DNA of 64,000 nt from Methylobacteriaceae bacterium. GTDB taxonomy: Bacteria > Pseudomonadota > Alphaproteobacteria > Rhizobiales > Beijerinckiaceae. Every line of letters begins with the position of its first letter. The first letter of the stretch is position 1. The position numbers and the translations under genes were made by a program. The notes under the pieces were generated by a model, which did no database searches, was not told where the DNA came from, and was given only the letters and a program-made list of their open reading frames with translations. The stretch covers positions 1 to 64,000 of the forward strand of contig JACKJE010000010.1 in NCBI GenBank assembly GCA_020638135.1. The letters run 5' to 3'. Below are positions 35,298 to 43,254 of the stretch, piece after piece.

Positions 35298-35933
35298 TCA
35301 TCCGCGCGCTTCGAGCCGTTCGAAGATCACGGCCGCGACGTAGCCGAACAGCAGATGGCCGGCCCAGCTCATGAAGGACAGGAGCAGGGCGCCGTCGAGC
35401 AGGAGGAACGGCAGGCCGGCGAGCGGCGCCATGATGCCGAGCGCGTTGAACCAGGTGAACGAGCCCCAGCTCAGCGCGTTGGCGTGCAATTCCGAGGGAT
35501 TGATCAACCGCGTCGCTGTCGTCGCCGCTACGATGGCCCAAAAGATCGCGGCGTTCTTCTCGAAACCCGTCTGCGCGAAGCGCCAGGCCAGATAGGCCGA
35601 GAAAATCGCGAGCACGCCGATGTCGAGCGCCGCGCCCCAGCGGCGGAAGCTCCGGGAAATCACGAAATAGGCGACGGGATAGCCGAATATGCCGACGGCA
35701 TAGTGCAGGAAGGTGGCGGTCGCGACCGACAGTTCGACGCCGCTCCAGTGCTGCACGCGCGAACGCACGAGCTCCGGCGGTTCGAGCGGGCCGCCGACGA
35801 CCCAGGCAGTGATCGTGCGCGCCCAGATCTCCCAGGCCATCAGCGCGCAATAGCCGCCGATGAACAGATTGCGCAGCGTCCGTGCGGAGGGCAGGGCGAT
35901 CGATGTCGTGAGACTTGAAGTTTGCGCGGTCAT
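35298..35933 (-). CDS. hypothetical membrane protein, six-helix type
   Basis: A 211-residue protein with about five or six hydrophobic segments (LFIGGYCALMAWEIWARTIT, FLHYAVGIFGYPVAYFVISR, IGVLAIFSAYLAWRF, LLLSFMSWAGHLLFGYVAAV). I do not recognise a named family and assign no function. The ATG at 35933 starts a polar N-terminus of about 20 residues before the first helix. It converges with the esterase gene with a 3-base gap and stands alone on its strand. Confidence 0.65.
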   Translation of the reverse strand: MTAQTSSLTTSIALPSARTLRNLFIGGYCALMAWEIWARTITAWVVGGPLEPPELVRSRVQHWSGVELSVATATFLHYAVGIFGYPVAYFVISRSFRRWGAALDIGVLAIFSAYLAWRFAQTGFEKNAAIFWAIVAATTATRLINPSELHANALSWGSFTWFNALGIMAPLAGLPFLLLDGALLLSFMSWAGHLLFGYVAAVIFERLEARG

Positions 35934-36017
35934 GTGAGCCTCCCGGATTGTCCGGAAGGACAGGTCTCACACCGGCCATTCAACGCGTAATGAATTGTCT
36001 GTGACTGCGGGCGTGAT

Positions 36018-36182
36018 CTAGCCGATCGAACGGACGAGCACGACAGCCGTCATCAGCAGAAAGATCGCGGCGAGCAGGGCGGGGGCCGCCACCGCTTCGA
36101 GCCGGGCGCGCAGCGCGCCGCGCGAGTCCGCCATGAAGCCGCTGTGATGCGTGGACGCATGGGGATCGGAAGGAGCGAGCAC
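36018..36182 (-). CDS. possible small single-pass membrane protein
   Basis: A 54-residue reading frame starting at a GTG (36182) with GAGG 6 bases upstream; an internal ATG at 36134 would leave 38 residues. The C-terminal half is one clear hydrophobic helix, APALLAAIFLLMTAVVLVRS. It sits between a membrane-protein gene and ccdA. Only the ribosome binding site and helix support it, so it is tentative. Confidence 0.35.
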   Translation of the reverse strand: MLAPSDPHASTHHSGFMADSRGALRARLEAVAAPALLAAIFLLMTAVVLVRSIG

Positions 36183-36204
36183 AGGACGCCTCGAACAAAT
36201 ACGC

Positions 36205-36221
36205 GACAGGAACGTCCTGTC
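36205..36221. promoter_or_regulatory. 17-base palindrome GACAGGA-ACG-TCCTGTC
   Basis: A perfect 7-base inverted repeat with a 3-base spacer in the gap between ccdA and the small membrane frame; the half ACAGGAC recurs 24 bases to the left at 36181-36187. The compact form suggests a dimeric regulator site near the small frame's start; the regulator is unknown. Confidence 0.3.
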
Positions 36222-36301
36222 ATCGTCGAGGCTACCGCAGCATGGTTCGCACAAGGTTAACGATTGTGGCCCGTGACTGTTAATTTCCACAGGTATTTCA
36301 G

Positions 36302-37024
36302 TCAGAAGCGCGTGGTGAGCGTCGTGAGCCAGGCCGGCGACCACTCGACCAGCGCCGCTTCGATCTGTTTGTCGACGCCTGTCAGGATGACGATCCCGAC
36401 CGCGATCAACAGGGCGCCGAGCGCCATTTTTGCCCCCTTGCCGCCCGAGATCAGCCGGTCGCGCCATTGCGCCATCGCCGGGCGCGACAGCGAGCCGAGC
36501 AACGCCAGCGGCAAACCCGCGCCGACGCCGAACGCGGCCATGGTCGCGGCGACGAGCGGCAGCGATTCGCCACGCGCCGCCAGCGCCGAAGCAGCCCCGA
36601 GCGTCGGTCCGACGCAGGGGCTCCACACAGCGCCGAGCAGCAGGCCGACGCCGAATTGACCGGAAAGGCCGCCGGTCGAAAATCCACCGAACCGGCGCTC
36701 CGCCCAGTCGCTCACTGGTCCGCCGGCCGCCGCCAGCCGCACCTGCAGAGGCGGCGCGGCGAGCAGCACGCCAAGCGCGATCAGCAGGATGGCGCCCGCA
36801 GCGCGAAACCGGTCGCCGTCGAGCCCGATCGAAAAGCCGATGGTCGCGACGAACAGGCCGATCGCAGTGAAGGACAGGGCGACGCCCGCCGCCAGCGCCA
36901 GCGGCCCGCGCCGATGCTCGCCGGCCGCCGCGCCGAGCACCAGCGGCGTCAGCGGCAGCACGCAGGGCGAGAGGATCGAGAGGACGCCGGCCAGAAAGGC
37001 GAGCCCGACGGAGCCGATGGTCAT
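36302..37024 (-). CDS. ccdA: CcdA-type cytochrome c biogenesis / thiol transport protein
   Basis: Inner-membrane protein of 240 residues with six transmembrane segments that passes reducing electrons from cytosolic thioredoxin to periplasmic thioredoxin-like proteins. The two active cysteines lie in related membrane repeats: SILSPCVLPLTPLVLGA near residue 21 and GAVWSPCVGPTLGAASALAA near residue 137. It follows the exported thioredoxin gene by 6 bases, so that protein is its likely partner. Roles in cytochrome c maturation or oxidative-stress repair are both possible. Confidence 0.92.
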   Translation of the reverse strand: MTIGSVGLAFLAGVLSILSPCVLPLTPLVLGAAAGEHRRGPLALAAGVALSFTAIGLFVATIGFSIGLDGDRFRAAGAILLIALGVLLAAPPLQVRLAAAGGPVSDWAERRFGGFSTGGLSGQFGVGLLLGAVWSPCVGPTLGAASALAARGESLPLVAATMAAFGVGAGLPLALLGSLSRPAMAQWRDRLISGGKGAKMALGALLIAVGIVILTGVDKQIEAALVEWSPAWLTTLTTRF

Positions 37025-37030
37025 GACCGG

Positions 37031-37423
37031 TCAGAGCGCTTTTTCGAGCAATTCTTCGATCGACAGCGGATCGGTCGCGCCGACCGAACGCCCGGTTTCC
37101 TTCAGGCCCTTGAAGACGATCAGCGTGCTCTGCATCTGCGCATTGAACGTCCTCAGCGCATCCTTCTGCGTGTCGAAATCGACGTGAAACACGGCGAGTT
37201 CGGCAAAGCGCGGTTCGCTCTCGTACTTCGCGAGAACGGGCGTCTGCGCCTTGCAGGTCGGGCACCACGGCGCGTGCACCTCGACCAAGATGGACTTGCC
37301 GGCCTTCTGCGCGGCCTCGAATGCCGCTTGCGTGAAATTGGCGCGCTGCGCGGCGAAGGCCGGCGCGACGGTAAGCGCCACGAAAAGGCCGCCCGCCGCG
37401 AGAACGTGTCTGCGTGAAATCAA
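37031..37423 (-). CDS. exported thioredoxin-family protein
   Basis: A 130-residue periplasmic thioredoxin-fold protein. A signal peptide (ISRRHVLAAGGLFVALTVAP, with a twin-arginine-like SRRHVL) precedes the active site VEVHAPWCPTCKAQTPVL. The redox pair is CPTC rather than the CGPC of cytosolic thioredoxin, and the cis-Pro position near QMQSTLIVFKG has Thr before Leu, so it departs from the canonical TP. The TTG start at 37423 is chosen because GGAGG lies 7 bases upstream; an ATG at 37495 is not preceded by a site. The product is probably reduced by the downstream CcdA. Confidence 0.85.
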   Translation of the reverse strand: MISRRHVLAAGGLFVALTVAPAFAAQRANFTQAAFEAAQKAGKSILVEVHAPWCPTCKAQTPVLAKYESEPRFAELAVFHVDFDTQKDALRTFNAQMQSTLIVFKGLKETGRSVGATDPLSIEELLEKAL

Positions 37424-37522
37424 GGTTGATCCTCCCTGCAGCGTCCGCGCCGCTCCTGCGAGTGATGCCGACACGGCGACGCACAAGCCAGTCACGAAAT
37501 CGCGAGCGCGATCACGAAAGCG

Positions 37523-39079
37523 TCAAGGACGCATCGACATTTTCGGCGCGCCCGGCGTCAGCGTGCGGTAGGCCAACTCTGCGAAATCGCACAGCAGCTT
37601 GCGCGTCTCGCGCGGATCGATGATGTCCTCGACCCAGAAAGTCTCGGCCGTGCGGAACGGCGTGCGCAGCTTGGCGAGGCGCTCCTCGATCTCGGCGAGC
37701 TTGGCCTGCGGATCGGGCGAGGCGTCGAGATCGGCGCGATAGGCCGCCTCGATGCCGCCTTCCAGCGGCAGCGAGCCCCAGCGCGCCGACAGCCAGGCAT
37801 AGCGCAGCGACAGGCGCCCGGCCGGCTGGTGCGCGGCGCCGGCGACGCCGAAGCAATTGCGCACGATGATCGTGCACCAGGGAATGCTCGTCTGGTTGAG
37901 CGCGGCCATGACGCGCACGCCGTGGCGGATGGTGGCGGTCTGCTCGGCCTGCAGGCCGATCATGAAGCCCGGGCAGTCGCAGAGATAGACAACCGGCACG
38001 TGAAAGGTCTGCGCCATGTCGACGAAGCGTACGATCTTCTGGCAGGCCTCCGCTGTCCAGGCGCCGCCGTAATGATAGGGGTCGCTGGCGAGCAGCGCGA
38101 TCGGCCTGCCCTGCAGGCGCGCAAAGCCCGTGATGATCGAGCGGCCGAACATCTGGCCCATCTCGAAGAACGAGCCTTCGTCGACCACCGTCTCGATGAT
38201 CGGCCGCATCTTGTAGACCTGCCGCTGATTGCGCGGGATCGCCTTCATCAGTTTTTCGACCGGCCGGTCGGCCGGATCATTCGCCGGCAGGACCGGCGGC
38301 AGCTCATGCACGGAGGACGGCAGGTAGGACAGGAACTTGCGCGCGCAGTCGAAGGCTTCCTCCTCCGTGTCGACGGCATGGTCGATCGCGCCGGACTTCG
38401 TCTGGATTTCCCAGCCCCCGAGCTCCTGTTTCGAATGCGGCTGGCCGAGTCGCGCCACCACCGGCGGCCCGGCGACGAACATGGCGGAGGTCTTGGTCAT
38501 CACCGAATAATGGCTCGACGTCAGCCGCGCCGCGCCAAGGCCCGCCACCGAGCCGAGGCCGAGGCCGACGACCGGCACATGGCCGAGCGCGTCGGTCATC
38601 AGGTGATAGGCGCGCGTCTCGCCCACCTGGCCCGGCAGGTTGGAGCGGCCCTTGGTCTCGATCGTCTTGACCGATCCGCCGCCGCCCGACCCCTCGATGA
38701 AGCGGATAACGGGCATGCGGTAGGTCTTGGCCATCTCCTCCGCCATGATCGGCTTTTCGCGGATCGAGGCGTCGGCCGATCCGCCGCGCACCGTGAAATC
38801 GTCGCCGACGATCACGACCGGGCGCCCGTCGACTTTCGCGCGCCCGAACACGCAATTGGCGGGCGTCAAATTCTTGAGGTCGCCCTTCTCGTCATATTCG
38901 CCGACGCCGGCGATCGCGCCGACCTCGCGGAAGCTGGCGGGGTCGGCGATCCGGTCGATTCGCTCGCGAATGGTCAGCCGGCCGCCGTCATGCTGGCGCT
39001 TGACGCGCTCCGGCCCGCCCATGCGCGCCGTCATCGCCTTGCGCTTCTCCAGTTCCTGCAGTTCCGGCGTCCAGGCCAT
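37523..39079 (-). CDS. acyl-CoA carboxylase carboxyltransferase subunit
   Basis: A 518-residue carboxyltransferase of the AccD/PccB/MmdA type, which transfers carboxyl from carboxybiotin to an acyl-CoA. Characteristic blocks are GGRLTIRERIDRIADPASFR, GGSADASIREKPIMAEEMAK, IEGSGGGGSVKTIETKGRS, GLGSVAGLGAARLTSSHYSV and the second half's LCDCPGFMIGLQAEQTATIR. The oxyanion-hole glycines (GSGGGG) are present. No biotin carboxylase or biotin carrier gene is adjacent, so the partner must be elsewhere; the acyl-CoA (propionyl, methylcrotonyl, geranyl or other) is not identifiable. The ATG at 39079 follows GGGAGAGA; the longer open frame upstream is not needed. Confidence 0.85.
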   Translation of the reverse strand: MAWTPELQELEKRKAMTARMGGPERVKRQHDGGRLTIRERIDRIADPASFREVGAIAGVGEYDEKGDLKNLTPANCVFGRAKVDGRPVVIVGDDFTVRGGSADASIREKPIMAEEMAKTYRMPVIRFIEGSGGGGSVKTIETKGRSNLPGQVGETRAYHLMTDALGHVPVVGLGLGSVAGLGAARLTSSHYSVMTKTSAMFVAGPPVVARLGQPHSKQELGGWEIQTKSGAIDHAVDTEEEAFDCARKFLSYLPSSVHELPPVLPANDPADRPVEKLMKAIPRNQRQVYKMRPIIETVVDEGSFFEMGQMFGRSIITGFARLQGRPIALLASDPYHYGGAWTAEACQKIVRFVDMAQTFHVPVVYLCDCPGFMIGLQAEQTATIRHGVRVMAALNQTSIPWCTIIVRNCFGVAGAAHQPAGRLSLRYAWLSARWGSLPLEGGIEAAYRADLDASPDPQAKLAEIEERLAKLRTPFRTAETFWVEDIIDPRETRKLLCDFAELAYRTLTPGAPKMSMRP

Positions 39080-39203
39080 CGCGTCTCTCTCCCGCTTCCG
39101 CTGTTTTTTCGGCTCGTGGCGGCAGTCTAGCCAAGTCTCGAGGTCCGCACACGTGCGTCCGCGCGAGGACTTGCTATGATCGGGGCGCAGACGAGGAGCC
39201 AGG

Positions 39204-39611
39204 ATGCGCGCCGATCTCATCACGCAATCGCTCGAACTTGCCGCCGCCCGCGCGGCCGATCTCACGCCGCATGTCTATGCCCGGCTTTTCGCCGAGCGCC
39301 CGGAACTGGAGGCCATGTTCGGCGACAATCCAAGGCTCGTGCAGGGCGAAATGCTCGCCCGCGCGCTCGAGACCATTCTCGATTTCATCGGCGACCGCTC
39401 CTATGCCGCCAATCTCATCTCTGCGGAATCCATGGCCCACGCCACCTACGAGGTCGCGCCCGATCTGTTCGTCCAGTTCTTTCGCGTGATCGCCGACACG
39501 CTGCGCGAATTGCTCGGCGCCGAATGGACGGATGAAACCGAACGGGCCTGGCGCGGCCTTGTCGCCGATATGGCCGCCTGCGCGCCGCAGGACGAAGGGG
39601 TTCTCGCATGA
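39204..39611 (+). CDS. single-domain globin
   Basis: A 135-residue globin resembling single-domain bacterial haemoglobins. The fold is recognisable from YARLFAERPELEAMFGDNPR, GEMLARALETILDFIGDRS and VQFFRVIADTLRELLGAEWT. H79, in SMAHATYEVAP, aligns with the proximal F8 histidine that binds haem. Such proteins bind oxygen or nitric oxide. The start ATG at 39204 follows an AGGAGCCAGG-type site. The 3' end overlaps the peroxidase gene by 4 bases (ATGA), coupling the two; together they suggest an oxidative or nitrosative stress role. Confidence 0.82.
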   Translation: MRADLITQSLELAAARAADLTPHVYARLFAERPELEAMFGDNPRLVQGEMLARALETILDFIGDRSYAANLISAESMAHATYEVAPDLFVQFFRVIADTLRELLGAEWTDETERAWRGLVADMAACAPQDEGVLA

Positions 39612-40090
39612 CGAATGTCTACGATTTCTCGGCGCAGGACATCGACGGCAAGAAGGTCCCGCTCAAGCGTTACAAGGGCAAGGCGCTCTTGATAGTCAAC
39701 ACGGCGAGCCAGTGCGGCTTCACGCCGCAATATGCTGGGCTGGAGACGCTGCATCGCGACCTCGCGGATCGGGGATTCGAGGTGTTGGGATTTCCCTGCA
39801 ACCAGTTCGGCGCGCAGGAGCCGGGCGATGCGGAGGAAATCAAGAATTTCTGCTCGCTGAAATACGACGTGACCTTCCCGATGTTCGCCAAGGTCGACGT
39901 CAACGGCGCGGATACGCATCCGCTGTTCGAATATCTGAAGAAGGCGAAGCCCGGCCTGCTCGGCTCGCAGAACGTGAAGTGGAATTTCACGAAGTTTCTG
40001 GTCGACAGGGAGGGCGCCCCCGTCGCGCGCTATGCGCCGCAGGAGAGTCCGGAATCGATCCGCAGGGATATTGAGAAATTGTTGGGGTAA
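39608..40090 (+). CDS. glutathione peroxidase family thiol peroxidase
   Basis: A 160-residue cytosolic peroxidase of the GPx family. The catalytic Cys is in LIVNTASQCGFTPQYAGLET (C36), the GPx signature, and the supporting residues are in LGFPCNQFGAQEPG (Gln) and VKWNFTKFLVD (Trp, Asn). Bacterial Cys-type members often use thioredoxin rather than glutathione as reductant, so the name does not fix the donor. It is translationally coupled to the globin gene. A palindromic repeat starts 8 bases beyond its stop codon. Confidence 0.93.
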   Translation: MTNVYDFSAQDIDGKKVPLKRYKGKALLIVNTASQCGFTPQYAGLETLHRDLADRGFEVLGFPCNQFGAQEPGDAEEIKNFCSLKYDVTFPMFAKVDVNGADTHPLFEYLKKAKPGLLGSQNVKWNFTKFLVDREGAPVARYAPQESPESIRRDIEKLLG

Positions 40091-40097
40091 TAAGTGT

Positions 40098-40196
40098 CCT
40101 CATGCTGAGGAGCGATGCGCGGCATCGCGTCTCGAAGCATGTTCGATGCGGCCATCCTTCGAGACGCGGCGCTTCGCGCCGCTCCTCAGGATGAAG
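40098..40196. repeat. dispersed palindromic repeat, copy 1
   Basis: About 99 bases with nested inverted repeats: an outer pair CATGCTGAGGAGC / GCTCCTCAGGATGA (one mismatch) and an inner pair GCGTCTCGAAG / CTTCGAGACGC. The same arms occur in a second copy at 43255-43364. It fills the gap between convergent glutathione peroxidase and enoyl-CoA hydratase genes, so it could also act as a bidirectional terminator. Such CTGAGGAG/TCGAAGC palindromes are recurrent in alphaproteobacterial chromosomes. Confidence 0.85.
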
Positions 40197-40203
40197 ATTT
40201 TGG

Positions 40204-40977
40204 TTACCCCTGCGTCCGCCCGCGCGCCTGAATGCCGGCGCGGCGCTGCTCCACCGATTCCGGCGTCACGCTGCGGTTGTGTGCGCTCGAGCGGCGATGC
40301 TCGACGGCGAGGCCTTCGCCGAGACCCACCGCATAGCCCTCGTCGATGATCGACTTGTAGAGACACAGCGTATCGGCGGGGATCGAGGCCATGTCCTCCG
40401 CGAGCTTCATCGCGGCCGGCATCAGCTCTTCCGGCGCCACGACGCGATTGACGAGGCCCCAGTCCAGCGCGGCCTGCGCGTCCAGAAAATTGCCGGTCAG
40501 CGACAGTTCCTTCGCCCGGTAGACGCCAATTGCGCGCGACAGTTTCTGCGACAGACCCCAGCCCGGCATGATGCCGACGCGCGCATGCGTGTCGGCAAAG
40601 CGTGCATTGGTCGAGGCGATCAGCACGTCGCAGGCGAGCGCAAGCTCGAAGCCGCCGGTGATGGCGACGCCGTTGATCGCGCCGATGACCGGTTTCGGGC
40701 ATTGCTGGATCGCGAGTACCGGATTTTCCGCCGCGCCCGTGGCGTTGGCGTCGCCCAGCGCATCGCTGGAGCTGCCGAGCTCCTTGAGGTCGAGGCCCGC
40801 CGTGAAGGCGCGATTGCCCGCGCCTGTCAGCACCACGACGCTGATGGTATCGTCGGCCGCGATCTTGCGGATGGCTTCATCGAGCGCGCGGCGCAGCGCG
40901 CGCGACAATGCGTTCATGGCGTCGGGACGATCGAGCGTGACGACGGCTATCGCGCCTTTCTGTTCGACTTTCAGCAT
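40204..40977 (-). CDS. enoyl-CoA hydratase/isomerase family protein
   Basis: A 257-residue crotonase-fold protein. The oxyanion-hole motifs are AGNRAFTAGLDLKELG and INGVAITGGFELALACDVLI, the latter with the first catalytic Glu. The position of the second catalytic Glu in true hydratases (GQPEILLG) is occupied here by ADTHARVGIMPGWG, with His instead, a pattern seen in a large uncharacterised subgroup; hydratase activity is therefore not certain. The stop at 40204 lies close to the palindromic repeat. The gene starts 6 bases after the nitronate-monooxygenase-like gene and shares its strand. Confidence 0.85.
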   Translation of the reverse strand: MLKVEQKGAIAVVTLDRPDAMNALSRALRRALDEAIRKIAADDTISVVVLTGAGNRAFTAGLDLKELGSSSDALGDANATGAAENPVLAIQQCPKPVIGAINGVAITGGFELALACDVLIASTNARFADTHARVGIMPGWGLSQKLSRAIGVYRAKELSLTGNFLDAQAALDWGLVNRVVAPEELMPAAMKLAEDMASIPADTLCLYKSIIDEGYAVGLGEGLAVEHRRSSAHNRSVTPESVEQRRAGIQARGRTQG

Positions 40978-40983
40978 GGTGCG

Positions 40984-41961
40984 TCAGGCCGCCAGAAAGC
41001 CTTCGAGGCGCTTGCGAATGATCGATTCCGCTTCGGCCATGATGCGGTCGATCAGCTCCTTCACCGTTGGAATGTCGTGGATCAGGCCCGCCACCATGCC
41101 GCAGGACCAGGCGCCGACATCCATGTCGCCATTCTGCATCACCTTCGGATAGACGCCGGCGACCTCGTTGATGATGTCCTCGAACTTGATCGAAGAGCCC
41201 AGTTCCTTTTCCTTGGCGATGAGCCGGTCGACAGCGGCATTGCGCAGCACTCGCTCCGTGTTGCGCAGCGGACGCATCACGAGGCGCGTATCCAGTTCGC
41301 TCGCCGCGACGATGGCGGCCTTCACGTTCTCATGCACCGGCGCTTCCTTCGTGCAGATGAAGCGCGTGCCCATGTTCATGCCTTCCGCGCCCATCGCCAT
41401 GGCGGCAACCAGCGAGCGCCCGTCGGCCATGCCGCCCGACGCGATGAAAGGAATCTTGAGTTCATCCGCCGCGCGCGGCAGCAAAATCATGTTCGGCACG
41501 TCGTCTTCGCCGGGATGGCCGCCGCATTCGAAACCGTCGACGCTGACCGCATCGCAGCCGATCGCTTCCGCCTTCAGCGCATGGCGGACGGACGTGCATT
41601 TGTGAATCACCGCGACGCCGGCTTTCTTGAAGAAGGGCATGACCTGCGAGGGATTGTTGCCCGCCGTTTCCACCGCCTTGACGCCGTTTTCGATGATGAC
41701 GCGCACGAGGCCGGGATAATCCGGCGCATTCACGGTCGGCAGGAAGGTCAGGTTCACGCCGAACGGCTTGTCGGTCATGGACCGGCACTTCTTGATCTCG
41801 GCGTCGAGCTTTTCCGGCGTGCCGAGGGTGAGCGCGGTGATGATGCCGAAGCCGCCCGCATTCGAAACGGCGGCCGCCAGCGGCGCAAGGCCGACATAAT
41901 GCATGCCGCCCTGCACGATCGGGTGTTGCACGCCGAGCATTTCGGTGATGCGGGTCTTCAT
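40984..41961 (-). CDS. nitronate monooxygenase family protein (2-nitropropane dioxygenase-like)
   Basis: FMN-dependent TIM-barrel enzyme of 325 residues. Family features: the N-terminal LGVQHPIVQGGMHYVGLAPL, AVSNAGGFGIITALTLG, the catalytic-His region SVDGFECGGHPGEDD and the FMN phosphate site IASGGMADGRSLVAAMAMGA followed by GTRFICTKEAP. True members oxidise alkyl nitronates, but many homologues sit in acyl-CoA metabolism and act as oxidases or reductases of unknown substrate. Here it is 6 bases ahead of an enoyl-CoA hydratase-like gene, which favours the second possibility (inference). Confidence 0.87.
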   Translation of the reverse strand: MKTRITEMLGVQHPIVQGGMHYVGLAPLAAAVSNAGGFGIITALTLGTPEKLDAEIKKCRSMTDKPFGVNLTFLPTVNAPDYPGLVRVIIENGVKAVETAGNNPSQVMPFFKKAGVAVIHKCTSVRHALKAEAIGCDAVSVDGFECGGHPGEDDVPNMILLPRAADELKIPFIASGGMADGRSLVAAMAMGAEGMNMGTRFICTKEAPVHENVKAAIVAASELDTRLVMRPLRNTERVLRNAAVDRLIAKEKELGSSIKFEDIINEVAGVYPKVMQNGDMDVGAWSCGMVAGLIHDIPTVKELIDRIMAEAESIIRKRLEGFLAA

Positions 41962-42067
41962 GGGCGTCCTCCGATTGTTGGCCGCGCTGGCGGCGTATTC
42001 GGAGGCGAGCCTAGTTCAAAGTGGCGCGCAAATCGAGATCGTCGGACAAAAAGACGTTACGAAGCGG

Positions 42068-42355
42068 TCAGGACGACTGCCCGTCCCCCGCGCGACGCGG
42101 CGTCGAGGCCTCCTCGCGGCGGCGGAAGCGCACGACGGCCGCCGGCCCGCGTGTGCGGGCGGCGATCCGGCTGCGGCCGGTTCCTGTCAGCACGTAGCGG
42201 CCGCGCATGTCGTCCCAGCGCATCAGGTCGTCCTGAATGGCGCGCTGGCGCAGCACCATGGTCATCGGGTCCTGGACATGGGCGGGAGCGACGTCGCCGA
42301 GCGCATCGACCTTTTTGAGGGCTTCGATGAGGAAGTTTTCCTGGGCGTCGTGCAT
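42068..42355 (-). CDS. hypothetical small protein
   Basis: A 95-residue reading frame with a helical, acidic N-terminal part (MHDAQENFLIEALKKVDALG, then VQDPMTMVLRQRAIQDDLMR and WDDMRGRYVLTGTGRSRI) and a basic tail. No known domain is recognised. The ATG at 42355 lacks a clear ribosome binding site and a TTG at 42424 could extend it. The amino-acid composition is balanced for this GC-rich DNA, unlike shadow frames, which supports a real gene. It sits between an L,D-transpeptidase gene and the nitronate-monooxygenase-like gene. Confidence 0.45.
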   Translation of the reverse strand: MHDAQENFLIEALKKVDALGDVAPAHVQDPMTMVLRQRAIQDDLMRWDDMRGRYVLTGTGRSRIAARTRGPAAVVRFRRREEASTPRRAGDGQSS

Positions 42356-42457
42356 TGCAGCGTCAAAATGGCCCTGCGGGGCGCATTCGACAAGAGAAAA
42401 GGCGCCACACCATGTGTCTTTCAAGAAAGCCGTGTGAAATCAGTCCGCAAAGCGGAG

Positions 42458-43168
42458 TCACGTCAGCACGATCACCTTGGTTCCGACGGAAGCTCGGGTG
42501 TAGAGGTGCACGATGTCCTGATTGACCATGCGGATGCAGCCCGACGACACGTTCGTGCCGATCGTCTCGGGCTCCGTCGTGCCGTGGATGCGATAGCCGA
42601 GATCGTGGCCGCCGCCGTCGCTGAACAGATACATGGCGCGCGCGCCGAGCGGGCTTTTCGGCCCGCCGCGCACGCCGAGGCCGCGTGGCGTCTTTTCGAG
42701 CTGCGCGCGGATTTCTGGCTGGCGCTCCACCATTTCGTGCGGCGGCACCCAGTCCGGCCAGTCGCGCTTCATGTTGATCTGCGCGCGGCCCGACCAGCCG
42801 AAACCCTCGCGACCGACGCCCACGCCATAGCGCGTCGCGCGCCCCGGCTCTTCGGTGAAGTACAGATGCTTGGAGGCGGGATCGACGATGATCGTGCCGG
42901 TCGGCTCCGCCCCCCGGTATTCCACGGTCTGTCGTAGCCAGCGCTGGTCGATCTGGCCGTAATCGAACGAGCGGATCGCGTAGGGCTCGCCCGGATAATC
43001 CGCGTAGACCGCGTGATAGTCGGGCGTCGCGATGGTCCGCCCGGCAAAGTTGCGGCGCGGTTCGCCGACATCAGGCGAGAAAGTCAGCGGCCCGTCGCTG
43101 GAACAGGCGGAAAGGGCGGCGCCGAGAGCGGCGGCGCCTCCGGTAAGCAGATGGCGGCGGTCAAGCAT
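42458..43168 (-). CDS. L,D-transpeptidase lipoprotein (YkuD family)
   Basis: Periplasmic L,D-transpeptidase of 236 residues, forming meso-diaminopimelate crosslinks in peptidoglycan or attaching proteins to it. A lipoprotein/twin-arginine-like N-terminus (LDRRHLLTGGAAALGAALSAC) leads to the YkuD domain (TGTIIVDPASKHLYFTEEPG), ending with the catalytic motif YRIHGTTEPETIGTNVSSGC followed by IRM, containing the His, Ser and catalytic Cys. Start ATG at 43168. It is a single-gene unit, with the second palindromic repeat upstream of it. Confidence 0.92.
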   Translation of the reverse strand: MLDRRHLLTGGAAALGAALSACSSDGPLTFSPDVGEPRRNFAGRTIATPDYHAVYADYPGEPYAIRSFDYGQIDQRWLRQTVEYRGAEPTGTIIVDPASKHLYFTEEPGRATRYGVGVGREGFGWSGRAQINMKRDWPDWVPPHEMVERQPEIRAQLEKTPRGLGVRGGPKSPLGARAMYLFSDGGGHDLGYRIHGTTEPETIGTNVSSGCIRMVNQDIVHLYTRASVGTKVIVLT

Positions 43169-43254
43169 TGGTCATGTCTCGGGGGCCGGGACCGAAACAT
43201 GGTTACAGAAGATGGTTAGGAATGGGTTTCCGGGGGCGTCGCGGCGTCCAGACC

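Noticed and set aside
40098..40196. Palindromic repeat as part of a CRISPR array
   Set aside because: Only two copies exist, 3 kb apart, without regular spacers or cas genes.
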